From Bacteroidales bacterium (GTDB taxonomy: Bacteria; Bacteroidota; Bacteroidia; Bacteroidales; PUMT01), in assembly GCA_007132715.1 (NCBI GenBank), contig SLOE01000071.1, forward strand, positions 1 through 39,622: a DNA stretch of 39,622 nt, given 5' to 3'. The notes under the pieces were generated by a model. The model saw nothing but the letters and a program-made list of their open reading frames with translations, had not been told where the DNA came from and did no database searches. Numbering within the stretch: the stretch's first letter is position 1; the number at the start of each line of letters is the position of its first letter. Made by a program: the position numbers and the translations under genes. Shown piece by piece: positions 26,831-33,430 of the stretch.

Positions 26831-27571
26831 ATGAACCTCTTGGAGCACATCGGAAAGTACACTCTTCTGGTAAAAAGGTCATTCAGCCGGCCTGAAAGCC
26901 ATAAAGTATACTACAAGCGACTGGTTACCGAAATGGAACTGCTGGGCATCAACTCCACAGGCATTGTAGCTATCATCTCCTTCTTCATGGGCGCAGTGAT
27001 CACAATACAAACTGCATACAATACCGAGAGCCCGCTGTTTCCAGCCTACCTGATCGGACTGGCGGCCAGGGATGCAATCATCCTGGAGTTTTCAAGTACA
27101 ATTGTGGCCCTCATACTTGCCGGGAAGGTGGGCTCCAACATCGCCAGTGAGATAGGTACGATGAGGGTTACCGAACAGATCGATGCACTGGAGATAATGG
27201 GTGTAAACTCAGCTGCATATCTCATACTGCCAAAAATAATGGCACTTATAATCCTGGCCCCTTTCCTGTCAATGCTCAGTATGGTCGTGGGCGTTATCGG
27301 TGGCTGGATAGCAGGTACCACCGTAGGCGTTGTTACCACTCCCGATTACATATACGGAATTCAGTATGTGTTCATCCCTTACTATATTGTCTATTCGCTC
27401 ATCAAGTCGGTCGTGTTCGCATTCATAATCACCACCGTCTCCTCCTACCACGGTTACTACACCCGCGGAGGCGCCCTGGAAGTTGGTCGCTCCAGCACCC
27501 TTGCCGTGGTTCACAGCAGCGTGGTTATTTTGTTGTTCAACCTTATTCTCACCCAGCTTCTCCTCTCATGA
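26831..27571 (+). CDS. mlaE: MlaE-like ABC transporter permease
   Basis: I choose the ATG at 26831 over the TTG two codons upstream. The 246-residue permease has about five or six membrane segments. The MlaE-type coupling segment is SNIASEIGTMRVTEQIDALEIMG, with VLGINSTGI-like and PDYIYGIQ regions around it. In the Mla/Mce systems this subunit sits in the inner membrane and moves phospholipid or other lipid between the membranes, with an MlaF ATPase and an MCE-domain protein. Its stop overlaps the next start by ATGA. No MCE-domain gene follows here, which is discussed separately. Confidence 0.9.
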   Translation: MNLLEHIGKYTLLVKRSFSRPESHKVYYKRLVTEMELLGINSTGIVAIISFFMGAVITIQTAYNTESPLFPAYLIGLAARDAIILEFSSTIVALILAGKVGSNIASEIGTMRVTEQIDALEIMGVNSAAYLILPKIMALIILAPFLSMLSMVVGVIGGWIAGTTVGVVTTPDYIYGIQYVFIPYYIVYSLIKSVVFAFIITTVSSYHGYYTRGGALEVGRSSTLAVVHSSVVILLFNLILTQLLLS

Positions 27572-28326
27572 TCGAAGTAACCCATATCAACAAGTCATTC
27601 GACGGCCAGCCTGTGCTCAATGATATCTCTGTCTCCTTCGAGCAGGGAAAGACTAACCTTATCATCGGCAGGAGCGGTTCGGGCAAAACTGTGCTGCTGA
27701 AATGCATCGTCGGACTCCTGGAGACCGATAGCGGAAATATCTTTTACAGCGGCCAGTGCTTCACCTCAATGAACCGCAAGGAAAAACAGAAGATCAGGCA
27801 GGGGTTCGGGATGCTTTTCCAGGGTGCCGCACTTTTTGATTCACTTAACGTCGAAGAGAACGTCCGCTTCAAGCTTGATATGTTCACCACCATGACTCCT
27901 AAGGAGAAGAGCGAAAGGGTGGATTTCTGCCTCAAAAGGGTTAACCTGGCGGGCAAAAACAGGCTCTACCCCGCCGAGCTCAGCGGCGGCATGAAGAAAC
28001 GCGTTGCCATAGCCCGTGCTATTGTGTTGAACCCCAGATATCTCTTTTGCGATGAGCCTAACAGCGGACTTGACCCGCAGACTGCCATCATGATTGACAA
28101 GCTTATCAGCGAAATTACCAAAGAGTTCAACATGACCACCCTGGTAAACACCCATGACCTGAATTCTGTGATGGAAATAGGCGAAAAGGTAGTCTATATT
28201 CATGAAGGCAACCTCTGGTGGGAAGGCACAAGCGAAGAGATACTGGAAACGGATAACCCCGAACTGAATGATTTTGTCTTCGCTACCAAAATTGTCAAAC
28301 AGTTGAAAAAGCTGGACGATATCTGA
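27568..28326 (+). CDS. mlaF: MlaF-like ABC transporter ATPase
   Basis: A 252-residue ABC ATPase with Walker A GRSGSGKT (34-41), Q-loop FQGAALFDSL, signature LSGGMKKRVAIARA and Walker B YLFCDEPNSGLDPQT. The GMLFQGAALFDSL and DSVMEIG-like segments are characteristic of the MlaF/lipid-importing ATPases. It powers the MlaE-like permease, to which it is translationally coupled. The following NTPase gene starts five bases after the stop, so the whole run to 30254 is probably one transcript. Confidence 0.93.
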   Translation: MIEVTHINKSFDGQPVLNDISVSFEQGKTNLIIGRSGSGKTVLLKCIVGLLETDSGNIFYSGQCFTSMNRKEKQKIRQGFGMLFQGAALFDSLNVEENVRFKLDMFTTMTPKEKSERVDFCLKRVNLAGKNRLYPAELSGGMKKRVAIARAIVLNPRYLFCDEPNSGLDPQTAIMIDKLISEITKEFNMTTLVNTHDLNSVMEIGEKVVYIHEGNLWWEGTSEEILETDNPELNDFVFATKIVKQLKKLDDI

Positions 28327-28330
28327 TGCC

Positions 28331-28966
28331 ATGGCCGGTCCCCGTATTTTTATTATTACTGGTGCCAAAGGTGGAGGGAAAAGCAGCTTTGCCGCCGCCC
28401 TTGCAAAAATTCTTGCCGGGAAAAATTGTAAAGCAGGCGGACTTATTGCCCCTGGCAGGGTGGAAGGAGGAATTCGTTCAGGCTTCAGCCTGGCATACCC
28501 TGACGGCAGCATCATCATGCCTTTGGCGACCAGGACCACATCTCCACGAACCGGCAACGGGCCAACTGATGGAAGCATCATAATGCCCCTACCAGTCGGC
28601 ATTGCCTCTCCACGAACCGGCACCGGGCCAACTGCCGGCAGCTTCGTTTTCATTCCCGAAGCCATAGAAAAAGGTCTCTCAATAATTCAGAAAGCTGTAA
28701 AAGAGAGATGCGATGTCATCTTCCTCGATGAGGTGGGAGCAGCCGAAATGGAAGGGAGAATCTGGGCCGCAGCTCTCAGCAGCATGCTCGATAGTCACAC
28801 CGGCATCACCGTGCTTGTCACCTCCCGCAGAAATCTAACCTCTGTAATGAAGCACTGGGACCTGGTGCCGGCCGGTATTTTTGATATTGACAACATAACT
28901 CCTGCGAAGGCTGCAGAAGCAATCATCAGCCACATAAAATCAACCGGCAATTATGGAAAAGGCTGA
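28331..28966 (+). CDS. P-loop NTPase of the THEP1/NTPase_1 type with an internal duplication
   Basis: A 211-residue protein with Walker A GAKGGGKSS (11-19), an early GGLIAPGRVEGG segment and Walker B VIFLDEVGAAEM (about 130-141). A VLVTSRRNL strand and a C-terminal DIDNITPAKAAEAI helix follow. This is the THEP1-like nucleoside-triphosphatase (NTPase_1 or DUF2478) layout. Residues 58-79 and 80-101 are two copies of one 22-residue unit, caused by a 66-bp tandem duplication. The gene overlaps the next by 14 bp, tying it to the membrane protein. The reaction is presumably NTP hydrolysis; the biological role is unknown. Confidence 0.7.
   Translation: MAGPRIFIITGAKGGGKSSFAAALAKILAGKNCKAGGLIAPGRVEGGIRSGFSLAYPDGSIIMPLATRTTSPRTGNGPTDGSIIMPLPVGIASPRTGTGPTAGSFVFIPEAIEKGLSIIQKAVKERCDVIFLDEVGAAEMEGRIWAAALSSMLDSHTGITVLVTSRRNLTSVMKHWDLVPAGIFDIDNITPAKAAEAIISHIKSTGNYGKG
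28502..28633 (+). repeat. 66-bp in-frame tandem duplication inside the NTPase gene
   Basis: Copy 1 is 28502-28567 and copy 2 is 28568-28633. The 3' parts (CTCCACGAACCGGCA and CGGGCCAACT) are nearly identical while the middle has diverged. Each encodes a unit with DGSIIMPL and SPRTG(N/T)GPT. A fainter third start (AGSFVFIPEA) follows, which is probably the original family sequence. Confidence 0.85.
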
Positions 28967-30254
28967 AGCAGGAACTCCCCGGGTCACAGGTATAAGAATT
29001 GAGGGGATATGGCTCAAAGCCGCAGTAAGCGGGGGACTGTGGGCATCGGTTGAGATCATCCTGGGCAGCTTCCTGCACAACCTGCGCGTTCCCATGGCCG
29101 GATCCATACTCGCCTCATTCGGTATAATCCTGATGATAGCATTCCACCGGGTATGGCCTGAACGGGGACTGATATGGAGGGCCGGACTGATCTGCGCCCT
29201 TATGAAGTCCGTCTCTCCTAGTGCCGTTATACTGGGGCCTATGACCGGCATCATGCTGGAAGCTCTCCTGCTCGAGGCGGGTATTGCGCTTATCGGGAAA
29301 AACATTGCAGGTTATATGGCAGCCGGAGCACTGGCACTTTTCAGCGCACTGCTCCATAAGCTGTTCAGCCTTTTGCTCCTTTATGGCCTGAATATTCTCA
29401 CCATCTATCTCAACCTTTTCCATTTCGCCTCCCGTCAGATCAATATCCAGGAGGCGGACCCCTGGCAACTGATCACTGCCGTAGGGGTTTTGTATCTCCT
29501 GTTCGGAGCCCTCGCAGCACTGGCTGGGTACTTTGTGGGAGGCCGGGCAGCCAGATCGGCCGGACCGGCAAATCCCAAACCGGCAAATCCCAAACCCGCA
29601 CATCCCGGAACAGCTCAAGCCGAAACGGCACACCAGACAGTGCCATTGGCGGTAAGCCAGGGCAAGGCAACCCCTCCGGACATATTCACTCCTTCGTCAA
29701 CCAGGTTTTCCCTTAGCCTTTTCATCCTTCACCTGGTTGCAATACCGGTCGGACTGATGCTTGTGAATTTCTCACACCGCGGGTTTGCATACCCGCTCAT
29801 TGCAGCCTACAGTATATTCTGCCTGCTCCGGTACAGGAACATCATCAGGAGATTCAGAAAGCCCCTTTTCTGGTTCCAGTTGCTTGTGATCGTCCTGCTG
29901 GCCTCGGTCTTCCTTGACGGATTCGATCCGGAAACGGCCACAATAAACTGGGGAGGCGTGCTCAATGGGGTTGACATGAACATCAGGGCCATCCTGGTTG
30001 TGACAGGTTTTTCGGCACTCAGCACCGAGCTGAGGAACCCGCTTATAACAGCCTTCCTGGTCAGGAAAGGGTTAAGGCAGCTATATATGGCAATATCACT
30101 GGCGTTTGGCGCACTGCCTGCAATGATGGAAGAGATATCCCGCCCTGGCCGGTTCTTTACCAGCCCCTTCTCCTCTCTCAGGGAGATGGTGGCAAAAGCT
30201 CCGTTATGGCTTGAAAATATTGGAGAAGACATGAACCGCCGGCAGAATGACTGA
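28953..30254 (+). CDS. Polytopic membrane protein, ECF S-like N-terminus joined to EcfT-like C-terminus
   Basis: A 433-residue protein in two membrane halves. The N-terminal half (about 15-200) has roughly six hydrophobic segments and resembles small ECF substrate-binding proteins (SILASFGIILMIAFHRVWPE, MTGIMLEALLLEAGIAL). A proline/alanine-rich linker (about 200-245) contains a 5-residue repeat, ANPKP. The C-terminal half has about four hydrophobic segments. It resembles the EcfT/CbiQ coupling protein in FSALSTELRNPLITAF and ISLAFGALPAMMEEI, but the usual two Ala-Arg-Gly motifs are not visible. No ECF ATPase is adjacent. Family assignment is by pattern only. The protein could instead belong to an uncharacterised Bacteroidota membrane family. 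Confidence 0.55.
   Translation: MEKAEAGTPRVTGIRIEGIWLKAAVSGGLWASVEIILGSFLHNLRVPMAGSILASFGIILMIAFHRVWPERGLIWRAGLICALMKSVSPSAVILGPMTGIMLEALLLEAGIALIGKNIAGYMAAGALALFSALLHKLFSLLLLYGLNILTIYLNLFHFASRQINIQEADPWQLITAVGVLYLLFGALAALAGYFVGGRAARSAGPANPKPANPKPAHPGTAQAETAHQTVPLAVSQGKATPPDIFTPSSTRFSLSLFILHLVAIPVGLMLVNFSHRGFAYPLIAAYSIFCLLRYRNIIRRFRKPLFWFQLLVIVLLASVFLDGFDPETATINWGGVLNGVDMNIRAILVVTGFSALSTELRNPLITAFLVRKGLRQLYMAISLAFGALPAMMEEISRPGRFFTSPFSSLREMVAKAPLWLENIGEDMNRRQND
29565..29609 (+). repeat. 15-bp tandem repeat encoding the Pro/Ala linker
   Basis: Two exact copies of CCGGCAAATCCCAAA (29565-29579, 29580-29594) and a third, altered one (29595-29609) encode the linker between the two membrane halves. 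Confidence 0.8.
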
Positions 30255-30367
30255 ATAATCTGCCTGACCCGGGCGACTGCCGCACTGACCTCTCAAATCC
30301 GTTGTTGATTATTGATAAACCCGTCCGAAAAATCAGTCATAACAGTCAAAAGTTAGTTGCTATTTCT

Positions 30368-30375
30368 TATTTTAG
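30368..30375 (+). promoter_or_regulatory. Possible -7 box for the GH78 gene
   Basis: TATTTTAG, one base off TAnnTTTG, is 46 bp before the ATG at 30422. The same TATTTTAGCA stands before the molybdoenzyme gene at 33387. Confidence 0.3.
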
Positions 30376-30421
30376 CAGTCAGCTTAAACCGGCGAAATTA
30401 TTCTGTTAAAAAACGTACCCC

Positions 30422-33193
30422 ATGATGAGACTGATCATCTTCCCCGCTCTGTTTCTCTTTTTTCTTGCAGGCCTGGTCAAAGGAAACGGACTGATGCCCG
30501 AAAGGCTGCTTTGCGAGAACATCGAGAACCCCATGGTAATCGACGTTGCCAATCCCCGGCTGTCGTGGATCAACACCCCTGCAGAAGGAGAACGCGGACA
30601 ACAGCAGACGGCCTGGGAGGTAAGGGTTGCAGGCTCAAGTGAGAAACTCCTGGCAGGGAGGGCCGACCTGTGGAACAGCGGTAAGGTGGAATCCTCCCGG
30701 TCGTTCAACATCCCCTACGAAGGCAGACCCCTCCGTTCGCGCGAGGACTGCTGGTGGCAGGTGAGGGTATGGGATGCCAACGGGGAGGTTTCGCCCTGGT
30801 CCGAGCCGGCCTTCTGGAGCATGGGCCTTCTGGATGAAGGAGAGTGGCAGGCGACATGGATTGGCGCCCCCTGGCAGGATGAGGAAGCCCTTCCCCGCCC
30901 GCCATGGCCGGGAAGGTTCTATTTCTATGGCGACGAAGAAAAATCGGAGGAACTTCCCCCGCCCGCTCCGATGCTCAGGAAAACATTTACGGTCGCCAAA
31001 GAGGTGGCCTCGGCACGCGCATATGTCACCGGACTCGGCTTCTTCGAGTTCTACCTCAACGGCAGCAAGGTGGGCGACGATGTGCTGGTGCCCAATGTAA
31101 CGCTTTACGACGAGCGTGATGACCTCGGCCCCATAGGGGTTATGCTGGATGGTACCTTCAGGGAATACAGGGTGATGTACCTGGCCTACGACATAACAGA
31201 ACACCTGCGCCGGGGAGAGAACGCTGCAGGTGCAATGCTCGGAAACGGGTTTTACAATCCCGCCAATTACTGGTCGGGCGGCTACGGCACTCCCCGCTTC
31301 ATCGGTCAGATATACATAACATATACCGACGGCACCGAAGATGTCATCGTTACCGATACAACCTGGAAAGCGGCAAAGGGCCCGGTGGTAATGGATCTGC
31401 TCTATGACGGCGAACACTATGATGCCCGGTATGAGCAGTCCGGCTGGTCCGGTCCCGGTTTTGATGACTCACACTGGGAATATGCGGCCGCCAGGAGGAC
31501 CCCCAGGGGCCATATGAAGGCACATATGTCGCCAACCGACAAGGTGATGGAGGTACTGGAGCCCCGGGAAACCATCCTGCTGGGTGATGGCCACTACCGC
31601 CTGGATTTCGGCGAGGAGATCTCGGGGTGGCTGCACCTGCACGATATCACAGGCAGCGAGGGACATACTATAGAGATCAATTACATCAGCGAATCGATGA
31701 TGGGCGACAACACCTTTACCATGAAGGGCGGCACACCCGAATCCTACGCGCCAAGGTTCACCTGGTTCGTCTTCAGGGAGGTGGAGATCAAAAACTGGCC
31801 CGGGGAGCTTAAAGAGGGCCAGGTAACCGCCGAAGCCGTCTATTCAGATGTTGAGACCACCGGCGAGTTCGAGACTTCCAACCCGCTGTTCAATACCATA
31901 AACACGATATGGTGGAGGTCGCAGACCGACAACATGCACGGCGGGATTGTAAGCGACTGCCCGCACCGTGAGCGCAACCCCTATAACGGCGACGGACAGG
32001 TTGCGGCAGTCACCGTCATCCACAATTTTGACGTCAGGGCGTTTTACACCAAGTGGATCCAGGATATGCTGGGCTCGCAGAACCCCGAGAACGGCTACGT
32101 GCCAAACTGCTCGCCCTGGCAGCCCGGTTGCGGAGGAGGAGTGGCATGGGGTGCGGCCCTCATCATCATGCCGTGGGAATATTATCTCCATTACGGCGAT
32201 ATTGACATGCTCCACAATAATTACCCGGGTATGAAAGGGTACATCGACTATATGCTGACGTGGACCGACAGTGAGGGGATAATGCATTCACAGGCACCCG
32301 ACCCTGAAGATCCCAACAGGTGGATCAACCTTGGCGACTGGGTGGCGCCATTCGAGCTGCCTCCCGACGACATGGTACACACCTTCTACCTCTGGAGGTG
32401 CGCCGACCTGACTGCGCGCACTGCAACGGCGCTGGGCAGAAGAGATGAAGCCCGTCACTACGCCGGTCTTGCCGAACGTACCCGCAATGCTTTTCATAAC
32501 AGGTTCTATGACAGTGAAAACAAAACATACGGGCCTTACGGCGGAAACATCTTTGCACTGAAGATGGGTGTGCCCGCCAACCGGCTCGAAGGGGTGATAG
32601 CCTCCCTGAAAGCCGATATTGAAGCAAACGACGGTCACCTCGATACCGGTATCTTCGGCACACAGTTCTTCTTCGACGTGCTTACCGAAAACGGACTGCA
32701 TGACCTTGCATACGAAGCGATGAACAAGCGCACCTTCCCCTCCTTCGGCTGGTGGATCGAGCAGGGCGCAACCACCACCTGGGAGCGCTGGGACGGTGAA
32801 AATTCCCGTAACCATCCGATGTTCGGCGGCGGTATCTCCTGGTTCTACCGCACGCTTGCCGGCATGAGAGCCGATGAGCAGAACCCGGGCTACCGGCATA
32901 TTATCTTCCGCCCCAACCCGGCACAGGATCTGTCGCACGTCTCATACTCAAACCTCACACCCTACGGCAGGGCCGGGGTACTCTGGGAACAGTCCGCCAA
33001 CAGCTTCACCATGGAAGTGACCGTTCCCGCCGGCAGCCATGCAACCGTTTACATGCCGCTATACGGAGATGGCCGGGTGACGGAGGCAAGGGAAGAGATA
33101 GATCGGTCGCCCCATATCCGCCTTCTCAGAAATGAGGGAGACTACGCAGTACTCGAAGTGGTGCAGGGCAGCTACAAATTTACATCCCGATAA
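30422..33193 (+). CDS. Secreted alpha-L-rhamnosidase, GH78
   Basis: A 923-residue protein with a signal peptide (IIFPALFLFFLAGLVKG). The GH78 modules follow: N-terminal Ig-like strands (PRLSWINTPAEGERG), a carbohydrate-binding beta-sandwich (ARAYVTGLGFFEFYLNGSKV), an (alpha/alpha)6 barrel and a C-terminal beta-sandwich. The likely general acid is E517 in DCPHRERNPYNGDG and the likely base E788 in TTTWERWDGENSRNHP, where the family has its catalytic glutamates. It would release terminal alpha-L-rhamnose from plant or microbial glycans in the periplasm or outside. There is no lipobox and no T9SS C-terminal sorting domain at the end (VVQGSYKFTSR). No SusC/SusD pair or other glycosidase is next to it. 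Confidence 0.95.
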   Translation: MMRLIIFPALFLFFLAGLVKGNGLMPERLLCENIENPMVIDVANPRLSWINTPAEGERGQQQTAWEVRVAGSSEKLLAGRADLWNSGKVESSRSFNIPYEGRPLRSREDCWWQVRVWDANGEVSPWSEPAFWSMGLLDEGEWQATWIGAPWQDEEALPRPPWPGRFYFYGDEEKSEELPPPAPMLRKTFTVAKEVASARAYVTGLGFFEFYLNGSKVGDDVLVPNVTLYDERDDLGPIGVMLDGTFREYRVMYLAYDITEHLRRGENAAGAMLGNGFYNPANYWSGGYGTPRFIGQIYITYTDGTEDVIVTDTTWKAAKGPVVMDLLYDGEHYDARYEQSGWSGPGFDDSHWEYAAARRTPRGHMKAHMSPTDKVMEVLEPRETILLGDGHYRLDFGEEISGWLHLHDITGSEGHTIEINYISESMMGDNTFTMKGGTPESYAPRFTWFVFREVEIKNWPGELKEGQVTAEAVYSDVETTGEFETSNPLFNTINTIWWRSQTDNMHGGIVSDCPHRERNPYNGDGQVAAVTVIHNFDVRAFYTKWIQDMLGSQNPENGYVPNCSPWQPGCGGGVAWGAALIIMPWEYYLHYGDIDMLHNNYPGMKGYIDYMLTWTDSEGIMHSQAPDPEDPNRWINLGDWVAPFELPPDDMVHTFYLWRCADLTARTATALGRRDEARHYAGLAERTRNAFHNRFYDSENKTYGPYGGNIFALKMGVPANRLEGVIASLKADIEANDGHLDTGIFGTQFFFDVLTENGLHDLAYEAMNKRTFPSFGWWIEQGATTTWERWDGENSRNHPMFGGGISWFYRTLAGMRADEQNPGYRHIIFRPNPAQDLSHVSYSNLTPYGRAGVLWEQSANSFTMEVTVPAGSHATVYMPLYGDGRVTEAREEIDRSPHIRLLRNEGDYAVLEVVQGSYKFTSR

Positions 33194-33197
33194 CCAC

Positions 33198-33226
33198 TAA
33201 TTTATATCCGGTCTGATTATAAATTA
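33198..33226 (+). terminator. AT-only inverted repeat after the GH78 gene
   Basis: TAATTTATA (33198-33206) pairs with TATAAATTA (33218-33226) over an 11-nt loop, five bases after the stop codon. The stem is weak because it is all A/T. Confidence 0.3.
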
Positions 33227-33386
33227 TAGTTGCTGCATATCAATATATTGGTATTCATATATTTCTATTTATGTATATCCTAATTCAAATACAGCTTTGG
33301 TTTTCAGTTTTTTAAGCTTATGTTTCCCAACAATGTGTTAAATGCTCAAATTGTTCGCAAAACCACGAATAATAACTGAAAATTAC

Positions 33387-33394
33387 TATTTTAG
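33387..33394 (+). promoter_or_regulatory. Possible -7 box for the sulfur-respiration operon
   Basis: TATTTTAG, one base off TAnnTTTG, lies 36 bp before the ATG at 33431 in an AT-rich 237-bp gap. It is shared with the GH78 upstream region. Confidence 0.3.
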
Positions 33395-33430
33395 CATCGT
33401 TTTCAGGAAAGTTAAACCAACAGCGTATTA

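Noticed and set aside
27841-28665. 274-codon minus-strand open frame across the mlaF-like and NTPase genes
   Set aside because: It crosses two real genes, and its apparent internal repeats are the reverse complement of the 66-bp duplication.
30635-31417. 260-codon open frame on the minus strand within the rhamnosidase gene
   Set aside because: It lies wholly inside the GH78 coding region, its translation shows no domain, and it is a by-product of codon bias on the other strand.
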